NCBI GenBank assembly: GCA_949987565.1
Contig: OX465103.1
Coordinates: forward strand, 4,207,548-4,271,547
Reading direction: 5' to 3'
Source of the DNA: Luidia sarsii
Lineage: Eukaryota; Echinodermata; Asteroidea; Paxillosida; Luidiidae
DNA: 64,000 nucleotides
A program made the translations under genes and the position numbers. Below the pieces are notes generated by a model that saw nothing but the letters and a program-made list of their open reading frames with translations, had not been told where the DNA came from and searched no databases. Shown here one piece after another: positions 11,908-24,395 of the stretch (positions are counted from its first letter, which is position 1; each line of letters begins with the position of its first letter).

Positions 11908-12621
11908 AATAGACCGATTGCGCGACCAATGTTTACACGCCATCACGTGATTTATAATGGACATTTTTGCCCCTCATTATTTTGGTGGCAGAACAGGATA
12001 CAGTGGAAATAAGCCGAAAGACGAGACTCTCATATGTGACCCGGCACAGCATAATGAGGAATAACCTCCACTTTTGAGATTTTGAGATTTTCTATTGATG
12101 TGAAAGAGTAGACCATTAGCTTTCAACTGATATCAAAATTATTTCCGTGAGAACTTTGTTGTAAATAGTACAAGGGGACTTCGCTCGTTCATTTGGTACC
12201 AGGCACAATATAGCAGCACCATTCTAACTCCTCGAAAGCGGCCATTCAAAAAGGCAGGAACTTTACATTTTCATGAAAACAGTACACAAACACTCCCTCG
12301 AAATCTTCGTTTAGAGACGGATTTCGGAAAAATCCTTTGGACATAATATCCTCCAATACATTAACTTTCCGAAAATACAAAAAAAAAATGTAATTGTTTT
12401 TTATCGAATTGAGAAGATACTTTGACTTCAGGCGTTGTTTACTCGAAAAGTGTTTTGGTGGGATATTCCTCATGTCGCTGTGCCGGGTCACATATTGTCC
12501 GCATTCGTCATTTCCATCGCTGCTCTGTGCCAAATGAGATGAAAACAATACCCACGAGGGGGCCTATAACAGTATAGGTCACGCGATGGCATGTGAACAG
12601 TGGTCGCACAATCGGTCTAAT
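11908..12621. mobile_element. Family G MITE interrupted by family E
   Basis: The left end is TAGACCGATTGCGCGACCA and the right end GGTCGCACAATCGGTCTA, with paired CGCCATCACGTGA and CACGCGATGGCATG inside. The family E element at 12035-12493 sits in the middle. Another G copy is at 20656-20885. Confidence 0.75.
12035..12493. mobile_element. Family E inverted-repeat element
   Basis: Ends are GTGACCCGGCACAGC and its complement GCTGTGCCGGGTCAC (one mismatch). ATAATGAGGAATAACC on the left is matched by TTGGTGGGATATTCCTCATG on the right. Related copies are at 21757-22011 and 22211-22452. Confidence 0.75.
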
Positions 12622-12892
12622 GGGAAAGTACTTGACGTAAAACAGACAATGAGAAGTTTGTATTGTCCACGTTTGGCGCTCCATACGCACACGAGTGGGC
12701 CTACATGTATGCAATGTACATGTACATGTGCATGTACTTTATTTTACTGCATGGTTGCTTGCTGTGTGCGGCGTTCGTTGACAGGCGCATTTGAGGCGGA
12801 TTCGGTCATTGGAGCGGAGGTGCATCCCGCTCATCAGCCACTGTCGCCCCTGTCAGCCCCGCCAGCGTCGACCCAGGTACCAAGGTGCCAAA

Positions 12893-12982
12893 ATGGCCGC
12901 TTCTACCGGCTGCTGCAAGCGCTTCTGCCGTGACTACATCGGCTTCGGCGGCGAGTCCATTCAGCGCTTCATTCTCCCCCAG
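12893..12982 (+). CDS. rost: rost-like exon 1
   Basis: Residues 1-30, cytoplasmic and Cys-rich (GCCKRFCRDYIGFGGES). The exon ends CCCCAG followed by a GTGAGA donor, phase 0. The AAGGTGCCAAAATGG context supports this start. Confidence 0.88.
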
Positions 12983-15900
12983 GTGAGACCCACCGTCAGC
13001 CCAGGCTCTGGTTGTCATATATCTTGTTGTATAGCAGTGGCTATGTTTACGGCAGTCGTCTATGTGGCTCCCTGACTTTAAGTTAACAGTATTTGTCAGG
13101 ATGTTTAGCTCTTGGAACCAGACTATCAACGAATAGTCTGGTTCAACCAGCGGGCAATGCTGACGGAATACTTTCAAGTGAGGGAACCACACGGACGACT
13201 GCCGTAACAATAGCCACTGCGTTGTTGTATAGGCCCTCGTTCAGGGTTTTTTCATAGAATTGCTGTCAGTAAGATTCTCATCGTGATGCCAAGGTGATTC
13301 ACACCCGCTGCGCACCACTACAAACTACAGTACTGACAACTGTGTAGAAAGCAGGCTTACTTTCCGCACACTGCACAGTGGTCCTGGAATCTGCTCTCTC
13401 GTTCCCAATGGACAGTATCGTATAATCGTAACACTAACAGTATCCACCTATTATTCACATCAGGGGGTCACATTCGAACCGAATTCCGGAGAGTGAAGAG
13501 CAGTTGAACCGAAGCCATTCGCCAGTTGGCCATGCAAAAACTGACCCTATATAGTTGACCTCGTAAATGTGTTTTGTTTAAGATGGCGGGCGTGGATGGT
13601 GTCAAGAATCAGAATCACCCTCGTTGAGATTCAATCCCTACTTGAGTTTCATTCTCCGTTTCGCTGTCGTCATTTGTTTTTGATTTTTTTTCTTTTTTCT
13701 GAATGCTTAAACTTAAAGAAGCAGAGTGCGCTGCGATGGGTTCGACGTGTGAAAGGGCGTTTGGTTTGTTTGACGAAATTGATGAGACATCTAAAGGGGA
13801 CGATTTTTCTTAATTGATTTCGATATACATACACTGTATACCGTGACAACATCGACACCGTTTAATTATAGAATAACATCATCATGTTTTCCTTCCTCCG
13901 TGCCACCATGCATCCTCACACAGCCATTTCGTTCCGAATTTCGCGAGTGAAAAATGCGAAACATTTACTTAGTTACAGAACTTACGTAACTCTTCGAACG
14001 AGTCCCTTTCATACCGCTACCAGTGACCGTATGGGTCGTCTATATGATAGTCACCCTCTCTTTACATGAGGCCCTTCTCTGTGATCTAACACATAGGCCT
14101 ACCGTGACAACCATTGTCGAAGCTTTAATACCCCCAAGCCAACCATACATTGACGTATACAGGTATAGGCCTACACGTACTGTACAGCAGCCCCGCCCTG
14201 TTAACCAAGTTACGACCGCCAGCCCTCCGCCATTGCCCAAACCTTTCACTGACAATATTATTACAAAGAACCAGGGGATTCCAACTTATTCAAAGTACAT
14301 TACAAAAGGTCCACACGCGTCGTCACCGGCCCTTATGGGCCGGTTAACGTGACCGCATGGCTGCTTTACAACAGAGGCGAAATAGATCTGGTCTGAGCGC
14401 ACGTTCAGGCATTTCCTGTAGACTTTAGTGCGATAGGCCTATATCTTGATGTGTCATTCATTTCAGTCGTCCTATATGCCACAGCGTACCACAACTCCGA
14501 TGGGAAACCGTTGCACGTTCAGGCATTTCCCGTAGACTTTAGTGCGATAGGCCTATATCTTGATGTGTCCTTCATTTCAGGCGTCCCATATGCCACAACT
14601 CCGATGGGAAACCATTGGCAGTGCACTGGCTGACAAGCCGGGACTTCTGAAAGGGGGGGGGGGGGGTGATATGCATGTAGGCCCTCCTGTAGCAAGTATT
14701 GTGCGGGGCGTTAATGATTCGCCTTATAGTCTGTTATTTTCATCAGCCGCTGAAAACAGATGCATAACTATGGCACTTTACGAATCCATGGATTCGGGCT
14801 CAGGCTTCGTCGTCGTCTGACAAAACCTGAAAGTACGCTGGTTGCCGTCGGTCGGGGAATTTAAAGGTTTGTTGGCTTGTTAGGTTCAAAATGCTCACCA
14901 AGAAACTGGGGCCGAACGCTTGGATCTAGATGCCTGAAACATTGTAACTGAAATACAGAAATACAATATGAAGCCCGAGCCGTAAGCCTTCTTTTCGTCA
15001 ACGGCATAGGCCTCCTGATACGCGTTCAGACTCAGCCGACGAGTGTGATGCCTCGCAGTGTATATACGAGGCAAATTCATCACCACTCATCAACCATTGG
15101 CACCAGATTCGTCGCTTCATTGTCAACCCTATTACAAGTACTATTAGGCTACTGTATTACCGTAATAGCCATTTTTCACTGAACAAACGTACCTCCACTC
15201 ACGCAACACCGGTGGGTATGTATTTCACCAGAATACCCTCCCTGTAAAGCCCTGCATTGTGCTGATAAAATGTCCCGCTGTTGGGTGGATGGCAGTCTGA
15301 CCCTCAAAATTTAGCCTACAAGCCAATCCAACCCATCACACCCCCCCCCCCAGCCCGTCAGAGTTGAGGCAGCTTTCATCGTCACTACATCGACTGGGAG
15401 AGAGGTGAATGGATTTTTAGCGCAGGGATGTCAGAAACGGATGTGCACCGATGAGTTTGTCCTTAATTCACTTCCCGTGCGGTGTTTTTGAGGTCGGTCG
15501 GGTTTTTGTCGGGGGAAACCTTGACCTGTAGTGGACAGAGCGAGCACAGAAGAGGCGCCACATTATTTTGAAAGATGACAGCCCGCCTAGTATATGGCCT
15601 TTGTACGCGCACTTTGCCCTTGCTTTGACCACTTATAATTATAGCTCCATCATTTGACCAGGGCGGCCAACTTTCCCCGTATACGGATAAATCATACTCA
15701 TAGCTCCGTGGATAAAATGCAGTCGGGTCATCGCAGTGTAAAACCCTCCATGGTAAAACGTTGAGCCTAAAAGGTGTTCGGCAGAATCATCTGTCTTGTG
15801 TGTGTGCGTTAATTGTTCGGTGTACGAATTATTAGAATTTCTTCTCTTTGGAAGTGGAGTTGGTGATTGTTTTTAACTCACAATCCAACCGATGAGCTTT

Positions 15901-18900
15901 ACTGCCCGACAGTGTTACAGTATAGGCCTGGGCCAGTTGATGTTCCGAGACCAGCGGCGGTTCAGATCTTCAGATCTTGGTTTCAATATATTGCCCAGTT
16001 GCGGTCTCTGTGTAGCGCATGTACACTCTCAGAGTTGGTGATTCTGAAAGTACGCCATTTCCAAATTGCCCAATTTCCGGATATTCCAAATTCTGGAAAA
16101 ATACCTACTCAACGGGAAGTATGTAATGGCATCAGACATTCCGTGGAATTTCAGCGCTAGAAAATATACCGTTGTCGAGATGCAAATACATTTACTCGAA
16201 TCCGTACTTGCACAGCTGTATCCGCGTATGATTTTAACGCTGAGGCATGCAGGATGGATGGCGTGTACTGCCAAGAATTTCGACTGGCAAACTGCCAATA
16301 TCTTGAACGCACCTTACGGTTTGCGGTCATTGAAAGGGCTCCCGAAGTGGACAGATAGAATGTAAAGTGCCTGCGCTGGGTTCACGAGATGTCATACGAT
16401 ACGTTGTAAAGGCTATACATGTACATTGTATAGGGCCTTTATTCCTTTGACAGAGCAGCGATTACGTTGCTCGTCCTGCGATTTACGTCCACGAGGCAGC
16501 TGCGATACTGGTTGTATATAGCACTTTCAGCGTTGATCCTGTTACTGATCACACGCTACCTATGATGAGTTTGGTGAAACGCCGCGGCTTGCCTTGCATG
16601 CACCTTTATGATCCAGAAAGCCAGACTGAAGTTACTTGGGTGATGCGCAGTCGACCTGTGACTATTCATCTTGCGTAGACCTTTGGCTTTCTGAGAAACG
16701 TGACTAAAAGTTTTTCACATTCTTCAGACATTTGTGTCCGATTACATAAAGTCGTACTGCCGTAGTATCCGTCCATTCCGTCGTGATCGTGAGCGGTATA
16801 ATGATCAATAACTCGGCGATGCTAGCTCCTATAGTATAGGTCTGCTGTGAACATTTTACACAGTATTAAGCCATCATCTTGACTTACGATGGTCAAAATA
16901 TTAATGTATGTGATGTATTTGGTCAATCAAAGCCCAGAATCTGAGAAGGCAACAAATAATTGACCAAATAAACCAGTCTGGGTACACCGTGGATGTGCTA
17001 TGTAAAGGTTCCGTGGGTCCCATATTAGACAGGGAATGAGTCTAAAGCACTGTTATATCCGCATGTACGTGTACATGTAGAAATGGTGTGTCAGAAAACA
17101 CCACCAACCGCTCCTGCACCCATACCCATTTGTGTATCCTTGTGGAGACATTGCTTTGTTCCCGTGCACTATACAACCATGCCAGAAACGATGTTTTAAA
17201 AATGCTTCCATTTCAGCCGCATTCACTTTCCTTGCAAGCTTGGTAGAAATTAATTTTGGACCGTATGTCCCCGCTTCAATTTGCGACAGACTCGTAGTTT
17301 TCTTACATATATCACAAAATGTCCTGGTTTTGAGATATTTTCAAATACCAGTTTCGTGAAAACCTTGTGGAGACCTGTAAACCTTGACAATTTCCCTGTG
17401 GAGACCTATTCGACCTATTGGACTATAGGTCTACACAAGGCACTAGATTCAGGCCCACGTGCTAAGGTGCTATCGTATACTATTATGTGCACAATCATAG
17501 ATTCAAGCGTAATTTTGACCCCCGAGGTAGCAATTCAAAAATGAGGTGGGCCGCCTAAGAGGTTTTTTTTTAAGGGAAAACCCTCAAGTCGCGTTTCCAC
17601 TTATTTTGGTCAAAGTATAACCGAGACGATGGTTACTTTTCCCATTTAAGTCCAGTGGAAACGGCCCAGTTAAATTTCCTCTCGGTTACTTTAACCGAGC
17701 CGAATGGTTACTTTTACCGGGCCAACCTCTGCCCAGTAAAAGTGACCAGGTAAGTTTAACCGAGCCGATTAGTCCAGTGGAAACGCACCACTCGGTAAAA
17801 CGCGACTCGGCGTACTGTGCACAAAATAATTTTTGCCAGCTCGGTTACATTAACCACCGCCTCGGTTAAATTGAACGACTCAAAAGTCCCAAGTGGGAAC
17901 GACGGTTAAATTTGACCATTGGAAATTTAACCATCGTCTCGGTTAAATTTTAGTCTAGTGGAAAAGCGGCTTTTGTGTCTAGGCCTAATGCTCTCCCTTT
18001 TTCTTCGCAGGCCAAATGGCCGCGCGCCCCCGTTCTGTGGTCCGTCTGTCGCTCCTTCCTGGCCCTCTACGTGTTCGTCTGGCTCATCCTGATCCTGGTG
18101 CACTGGGGCGAGCCGCCTTACTACTCGGTGGCCGACAGCAAGGCCAAGTGGCTCATCTACGTCTCCAACTGGTCCTACCTCGTGCTCACCCTCTACCTCG
18201 TCGTCATGGCTGCCGGGACCATCTACCACCACGCCATCAACAGTTGCCGGAACGTCAAAGGTATAGGATTGCAGCACGCCTGAATCCATCCAAGATGATT
18301 ATAGGAAGATTTGCGGTGACGCCATGTAAACTGTGGGGTCTATTTAAGAAGATATGTGGTTCTGAAAAGAGAAAGAGTGAGTGAGAGAGTGCGAGAACTC
18401 GGGTTCTTTTCAGAACCACAACTCTTCTTAATTAAAGATACCGTATAATTATTATACATGGTGTCACAACAAACCCTCCTATATTGTTAAATCCATCATG
18501 CAAAGCCTTCAGTCTTATTATTTTAATCCAAGATTAGATAATCCAGGAACTCTTTGGTCGGCCCTTCTCAAAAAGTCAACTATTTCTTAAATGGTTTTAA
18601 TTGCTTTGGCAAAATAACAAAGAAAATTTGAATGGTTTTCATTGCTGTTTTATTTGCAACGATTTCGTTTGATTTTGAGTTCCTGCGTTTCCCCTTCCCC
18701 TTAGTCCTGACTATTTTTGTTTGCTTTTTTGCTTTCAGTGAACGTGGACGAGGTTGACGTGGAGTCCAATAGCGACGGCATGATCCCGATGTCCCCAGCG
18801 GGCGCCGCGGTCGGGGCCGCGGGCGATGCCGAGGCCGGGCCCCGTACCCTCCAGGCCCCGCTGCCCTGGTACTTCAAGCTGGCCTGGTACCTGCAGAGCG

Positions 18901-19328
18901 TGGCCTACACGGCCGGCGTCTTCGTGGCGCTCAACTTCTACCTGCTCGTCTTCGACCCGGCCACCAGCCTCCTCACCGCCTTCAACTTCCACGTGCACGG
19001 CGTGAATCTGATCGTCATCCTGCTGGACGTGTGCCTGTCGGCCGTGCCCATGCGGGTCCTGCACCTGATCTACCCGTCCAGCTTCGCTCTCGTCTACTTC
19101 GTCTTCACGGCGATCTACCAGAGCGCCGGCGGTCTGAACGAGTTCGGCAAGACCGCCATCTACCCCAGCTACCTGGACTGGGGCACGGTACCGGGCACCA
19201 GCGCTATCATCGCGGCGCTGGTGGTGCTGGTAGCCGGCCCTGTGCTGCATCTGTTCTGGTACGCCCTCTACCGGATTCGCGATGCCATCGCCAAGCGTTG
19301 CCTGGGCTGCTGCTGGTCCTTCCCCTAA
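12893..19328 (+). CDS. rost: Rolling stone-like multipass membrane protein (gene span, 3 exons)
   Basis: Coding exons are 12893-12982, 18011-18260 and 18739-19328; they join in phase (0, then 1) into 309 codons plus TAA. The start ATG is in good context (AAAATGG) with no upstream in-frame ATG. The protein has five to seven hydrophobic helices. Family hallmarks are the Cys/Arg-rich N-terminus, the WLILILVHW helix, YLQSVAYTAGVF, NFHVHGVNLIVILLD, PMRVLHLIYP and a final FWYALYRIRDAI helix. Drosophila Rolling stone is a membrane protein needed for myoblast fusion; members in other invertebrates are mostly uncharacterised, so fusion activity here is inference. The length is usual for the family, so the gene looks intact. 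The G+C-rich codons contrast with the AT-rich introns. Intron 1 is 5.0 kb and holds MITEs of families B and H; intron 2 holds family C. A G/E transposon pair ends 270 bp upstream of the start. Confidence 0.92.
13033..13221. mobile_element. Family B MITE, 9-bp target duplication
   Basis: About 46-bp terminal inverted repeats (GCAGTGGCT...TACGGCAGTCGTC and complement), flanked by perfect 9-bp repeats TTGTTGTAT at 13024-13032 and 13222-13230. It lies 50 bp after rost exon 1 and is the most diverged of four copies. Confidence 0.9.
14399..14620. repeat. 114-bp local tandem duplication
   Basis: Two copies keyed by GCACGTTCAGGCATTTCC at 14399 and 14513. They share GACTTTAGTGCGATAGGCC and AACTCCGATGGGAAACC. 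Each lies in rost intron 1. Confidence 0.85.
14621..17584. other. rost intron 1 interior, nothing further recognised
   Basis: Mixed unique-looking DNA with a G run at 14654 and a C run near 15343. No exon with protein-like content and usable splice sites was seen. Confidence 0.4.
17585..17975. mobile_element. Family H MITE abutting rost exon 2
   Basis: Ends are GTCGCGTTTCCACTTATT and, inverted, AGTCTAGTGGAAAAGCGGC. The interior is packed with CGGTTA/TAACCGAG words. It ends about 35 bp before the exon 2 acceptor. Confidence 0.7.
18011..18260 (+). CDS. rost: rost-like exon 2
   Basis: Residues 31-113 plus one base. The acceptor is TTTTTCTTCGCAG and the donor is GTATAG. It carries two hydrophobic helices (about residues 42-62 and 80-105) around the loop GEPPYYSVADSKAKW. 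Confidence 0.92.
18296..18484. mobile_element. Family C fold-back in rost intron 2
   Basis: The left arm GGAAGATTTGCGGTGACGCC and GTGGTTCTGAAAAGAG are mirrored by GGTTCTTTTCAGAACCAC and CATGGTGTCACAACAAACC. Confidence 0.75.
18739..19328 (+). CDS. rost: rost-like terminal exon
   Basis: Begins after TTTGCTTTCAG and completes the split Val codon. An acidic, Ala/Gly-rich linker is followed by the remaining helices and the stop TAA at 19326-19328. The C-terminus CLGCCWSFP is Cys-rich and could be lipidated (inference). Confidence 0.93.
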
Positions 19329-19529
19329 AGCTTTGTACTGCTCTGTGCGTGCAGTATTTTTTACCTTTCCGAAAATGTCATCCTTCGAAGATCTAAAAAG
19401 GGTGGGTGTTTATCAACACGAACCCTGAAAATTCACCCTACCTTGATCTTACTCCTCAACTTCTGCCTCATTGAAATTCCCTTCCCTACATTATTTTGTG
19501 TAAAAGAAAATAATCTTTAGATGGTGATA

Positions 19530-19698
19530 TTATACAAAAAAATTGCAAACTGCTTACTGACTAACATTGCAGAAATGCAAATCTCAAAATTTAGTGGGCC
19601 TGACGTTTCGATCCTAGCAGGACCTTTCTCAAAGGCAGAGTGAGAAAGATCCTGCGACTGCAAGGATCGAAATGTCAGTCCCACTAAACTTGAATAAT
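19530..19698. mobile_element. Family D fold-back downstream of rost
   Basis: A left half with TTGCAAACTGCTTACTGACT and GTGGGCCTGACGTTTCGATC, followed by an inverted half GGATCGAAATGTCAGTCCC. Confidence 0.75.
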
Positions 19699-20655
19699 CT
19701 TTAGATGGTGTAAGAATCTGTCGGACCCTTCACATTAACTTGTTCTTACTCCTAAAGCTTCATCTCGTTAAAAATTCCCTAACTGTTGCAATATAATTGT
19801 CCACATCTCCGTGTCTACAATCTGTGGATGATGCGAAACGGACCTGTGCTTTTAAAAATTACATGTTTCTCCACAATATCTTGGCGGTGTATTTTCTCTC
19901 ACGTCTGTCAGATTTTCAGTTAGTGCTCAGAAAATGGTCATGGGATCATAAAAAAAGAATGAACAGCAATATATGAGGGCTCACGTGTATTAATATTATG
20001 GCACCATTGTGTAGATTGAAAGGCCAGTATTTGTTTTGTAATTAATGCTATGTTCTTGTGTGTAGGGATTGGTATTTAGTTCATGGTTGATTTGTATATA
20101 AAGTTGATTGTAGTGGTGACCTTTCGCAATGCCCCTTTGGCCTCAATATTCATCCAAATTCCTCCCCTCTCTCTGCAGACACTACACAAACCATTTTGTA
20201 GAAGATGTTTCCCACTTCGTCCCATGGTCGATATAAGTGGACCGTATGTATAACTTGAACTGACCGTTCACTTTGGCTCCGTAAAGTTTGCTCGTAAAAA
20301 TAACTTGATAAGATTATTTTGAAGGTTGGCTTGGTTGAAAGTACCACGCGGAAGGTTTGCGGCAACACTGTGTTAATCGTCTCTTTTGAGACGGAGAGTG
20401 GCTCTGAGGAGAGCCGACTGTCTGTGCAAATAACTGGCCGTCTGTGTGATATCTTCGCGCGCAATCTCATCAAGGTGTGTCCCATCAGAGGTGACTGGCA
20501 GTTGTTTTGGTAAGGCACTTATGTGGCGGAACTGCGGGTCATGGGAAAGGGCGCCCTTGTCCCGACCCATGGCCCACCGTATACCGTTTGTCTTCGAAAC
20601 CTGAAATATGGCTATGTGCGTTTAATATGAATCGTTTTGTAGCTCGTCCGCCAAG

Positions 20656-20885
20656 TAATAGACCGATTGCACGACCAATGTTTACATGCCATCGCGTGAC
20701 TTATATAGTGGGTTTCTTTCTTTTTTCATCTCATTTGGCACAGAGCAGCGATGGAAACATACAAGAAGAATGGGGCCAAGTCTTCTTTGCTCGTTTCCAC
20801 TCCTATTCTGCACCAAATGAGGTGACAAAATACCCACTATCAGTCACGTGGTGGCATGTAAACAGTTTTCGCACAATCGGTCAAT
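20656..20885. mobile_element. Family G MITE, uninterrupted copy
   Basis: TAGACCGATTGCACGACCA on the left and TTTCGCACAATCGGTCAA on the right, with paired ATCGCGTGACTTATATAG and ACTATCAGTCACGTGG. Confidence 0.75.
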
Positions 20886-21659
20886 TGATCTATTATACAC
20901 CATTTGATGAGGCTTCCCTATCCACCGTGCATGTGTAATGCGCGCTGTATATTATGCATGGGGTTTCAGCGGATTACTTTCTCGGGAAAGAATGGCATGG
21001 ATTGACAGCCAGTCAAGACGTGAAGAGGCAGACCCTTCGCTCATTGCATTCCAACCGACGCAATTTGCTCACCACCTAGTAAATATTAATGCACTTATTA
21101 CATGCGACCTACGGATACGCGTCTCGGAGATTTGATTACATGTGAAATGATTATTTCAGCAAACCACTTTGACCTTAAAGAAGGTTCCCCAGTAAATTTG
21201 CTTTACCTGTATGTAATCTTTTATGAACTCTTGTTGGCACATTATAGTGTATACACTTTTCTACCTTCCCAGTATGGGGATAACTTTGTAAGCGTAAAGG
21301 TTTCATTTGGCGATTAAACCAATAGCATTCAGAAGGATGCCTTTTTACACGGATGGTTACCGATTGAGTATTTGCATTTTGGGGGTACTTTTGGTGACTG
21401 AACTGCATGTATGGATGTGCATGTATTTTGTATGTGATGTTTTGGCAGGATTCCGATCAAGAAGGAAGGTAAAGGCGCTGTGTAGCGACCGTGGACAAAC
21501 TTCACAGGGCAGCCTTGTCTTGAAAATATGCTTTAATAGCATGAAATAACTTTCCTTGCTGCTCCAGATCACCAGCCTTATAGGGCTATTTCCACGTGAT
21601 GTTTTTATCCATTGAAATTATGGTCCACGAGATTAAGGAAAACTGTAACTTTTAAAACA

Positions 21660-22105
21660 ATTTTGAGAAATGGCAGAGTAACTTTTACTTGAGCCCGAGA
21701 CCTCTGGGTTGTATACCAGTGCTCATACCGTGAGCTATCGCGCCCTTATAAAAATTGTGACCCGGCACAGCATAATGAGGAATAACCCCACTTTTGAGAT
21801 TTTGAGGTTTTCTAATGATGTGAAATAGTATACCATTAGCTTTCAAATGATATCAAAATATAATATTCTCTAATACTTAAAATTTCCGAAAATACCAAAA
21901 GAAGAACATTTATTTGTTATCGAATTGGGAAGATACTTTAACTTCAGGCGTTGTTTACTCAAAAAGTGTTTTGGTGGGATATTCCTCATGTCACTGTGCC
22001 GGGTCACAATTATCATGACGGCCTTCCCAAATACATGTAGTCACCTGTAGTCTTTGCCGGGGTGGGGGCGCCAGTCAGAAGCGTCCAGTCAACCATTAGT
22101 TTGAC
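21660..22105 (-). mobile_element. tRNA-like SINE split by family E
   Basis: The minus-strand SINE body (GAGCCCGAGACCTCTGG, TGAGCTATCGCGCCC) stops at 21756. It resumes at 22012 with GACGGCCTTCCCAAATA, matching the layout of the uninterrupted copies at 37705 and 62430. Confidence 0.65.
21757..22011. mobile_element. Family E element inserted in a SINE
   Basis: Ends TGTGACCCGGCACAGC and its complement CTGTGCCGGGTCACA. It is shorter than the copy at 12035. Confidence 0.8.
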
Positions 22106-22210
22106 TTATTGAACTTATAATGTTAGACAATTGTTTGCTTAGCATGAAATACAAATAGAACTTTGGCTGGTAACCTATTATAGACTCCAACCCATGTAAC
22201 AGCTCAGGCA

Positions 22211-22452
22211 CGGAATACTGAGGAATATCCCACCAAAACACCTTTTGAGTAAACAACGCCTGAAGTTAAAATATCTTCACAATTCGATAACAAATAAATT
22301 TTCTTCTTTTGGTATTTTCAGAAATTGTAAGTATTAGAGGATATTGTATTTTGATATCATTTGAAAGTTAATGGTATACTATTTCACATCATTAGAAAAC
22401 CTCAAAATCTCAAAAGTGGGGTTATTCCTCATTATGCTGTGCCGGGTCACGT
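22211..22452. mobile_element. Family E element, inverted partial copy
   Basis: It lacks a clean left terminus but carries GAGGAATATCCCACCAAAAC and ends GCTGTGCCGGGTCACG. It is the reverse complement of the 21757 copy. Confidence 0.75.
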
Positions 22453-22477
22453 GTATAGATTAAACACGGGAAGACTT

Positions 22478-22662
22478 GAAGGTTTGCATGGTGGAAATAC
22501 ATGTATCAAGTTGAAGGTTTGCGGCGACATCGTATAAGTAACGCATCTCTTTGGGGTGTATATAATAACGTTGAGTTACCGGCTCTTTTCAGAGCCACAC
22601 TCCTCAAAAGAGATGTGTTATAATTATGGCGTCGCTGCAGACCTTCCTCTTGATATTTAACA
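22478..22662. mobile_element. Family C fold-back
   Basis: GAAGGTTTGCATGGTGG and GAAGGTTTGCGGCGACAT on the left; GGCTCTTTTCAGAGCCACAC and GCGTCGCTGCAGACCTTCC on the right. Confidence 0.7.
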
Positions 22663-23302
22663 ATGTTTTGTTTTCATTGGTATGAGGAAATTGTTGCGCT
22701 GAAGCAGTTCCGCGAAGTACAGTCCCCCGGGCTGATCACAGGGAGATAAAATTAATGGCCATTACCGCCTATGGGAAGGGCATTAAACCACCACAACCTA
22801 CCATAGTCAAAGTGTAGTAAGCCCGTGATATGCCGTGCATAGTGTTGATGGCAAATTGTGCCTCCGCAAAACCCACCTCTGCCTATAGTGCTGGGCACGG
22901 TTCACTGCGCGGTGCCGTGCTCATAAAGGGGCAGCCTATAACTCTAAAAAATGATCGGACAATCATAAACTGCCGGCCTTGAAGGGTATTTATCTAGCGT
23001 ACCCTGCATGGGCAATGAAAGGAATTGAAACGGGCAAAGGCGTGCTGTCGTTACTGATATGGATCGTTGACCTCCAAAGAAAGTGTGTAGGCCTATAGTG
23101 CGTCTGCGCTGTTGAAGGTGTACTAGTGTACTGTTATAGTTGCCGTCCGCCATTTCGGCGTGCATTTCGCATGCATGCAGTAGGCCCATGGGTTTTGCCA
23201 TCAGCCTCGTTCCCAGGGCCTACCATCTCCTCCTTACTGATAATGCAGGCTGAATGAGCAGAGGGTGTTTGCCAAGATGGCGGCTACTCTGGTAGCCTGG
23301 GC

Positions 23303-23530
23303 GCTATTTTTCCCGTACCACATAATTATTCGCTATGGGCCCATGAGACGTGCACAAAACATATGAATATTATTGAATAATTCATAATAGGCCTTTACCA
23401 GGTCACTCACATCGTTTATACGTAGGCCCTTATACGTTGTATTAACTATGCAGAAAGCCTATCAATAGCTTCAACCCCCCCCCCCTCTCGCTCCCCCCCC
23501 CCCCCATTGTTAATACTTTGTGCACGTCGT
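23303..23530. mobile_element. Family J element
   Basis: CCGTACCACATAATTATTCG and CTATGGGCCCATGA, then GCAGAAAGCCTATCAATAGC and a C-rich run. Other copies are at 24050 and 58020. Confidence 0.65.
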
Positions 23531-23589
23531 ACGGGTCCATAGCAAAATTATGTGTTGGGCCTACGGGGGAAAAAACGGAACAAAATTAC

Positions 23590-23862
23590 AGCCTTGGCCT
23601 CCTCCCAAAACCCGGGCCCTTTTCCGAAACCCGGGCCATGTTCAGACTCCGGCTTTGTCTTTCTTTCTTTCTTCCATTTTCACGTACAAGCTAAGCAGGG
23701 AGGCCTTTGGCTTCGATCGCCTGGGAATGTAAGACTGCACTTTGAGAAAATAACCCAAAGCTTCAACTTTTATTCCACAAAGAACTCCGACCTGGGTTTT
23801 CATCTTTTGGTTAACAGAGACAAAACCAGAGCCGGGGCCTAAGCCGGGTTTGGAAAAGGGCT
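23590..23862. mobile_element. Family A MITE
   Basis: Inverted ends: AACCCGGGCCATGTTCAGAC with CCGGCTTTGTC on the left, and GAGCCGGGGCCTAAGCCGGG on the right. AAGCTTCAAC and AACTCCGACCTGGG lie inside. Confidence 0.7.
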
Positions 23863-24049
23863 TATATGTATACGCCCCGTCTTCGCCGTCTCGTCTTTGT
23901 CATCCAAACCCTGGGCTGCTGGTCTGGAAGTTGAAGCTTGTTGGTCTTATTTCGGAGTAAACGGAGTGTCTCGTTTGAGACATGGAGGAAAGAAATTGGA
24001 GACAAAGCCGGAGACTGAGCCTGAACCGGGTTTCGGAAAATGCCCCCTG

Positions 24050-24395
24050 GCGTGTCGATCCTGTCCGGGCCGCGATATTTTTTTCCGTTACCACATAATT
24101 CGCTATGGGCCCATACACAAATTATGTTTGTGCACAAAGTATGAAGAATTGAGTCTCAGGTCACTCAGATTGTTCAGGTACGTTGTATTCGGCTGTGCAG
24201 AAAGCCTTTATTGGCTGTGCAGAAAGCCTATCCCTAGCTTTCACTTCAACCTGGTATAGCCCCCTCCCCTCCCCCTTGCCCCCACCCCGTAAATCATTTG
24301 TGCACAAACATAATTCATGGGCCCGTAGCGAATAATTTATGTGGTATGTGGTACGGAAACAAATATCGCTCCCGGGCCTTAAGACAGGAGGCATT
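24050..24395. mobile_element. Family J element
   Basis: GGGCCGCGATATTTTTTTCC on the left is mirrored by GTACGGAAACAAATATCGC on the right. The interior duplicates GGCTGTGCAGAAAGCCT. Confidence 0.7.

Noticed and set aside
18735..19250. Antisense frame over the rost terminal exon
   Set aside because: Shadow of the GC-rich coding strand; His/Gln/Val-rich with no domain, while the plus frame encodes clear rost motifs.
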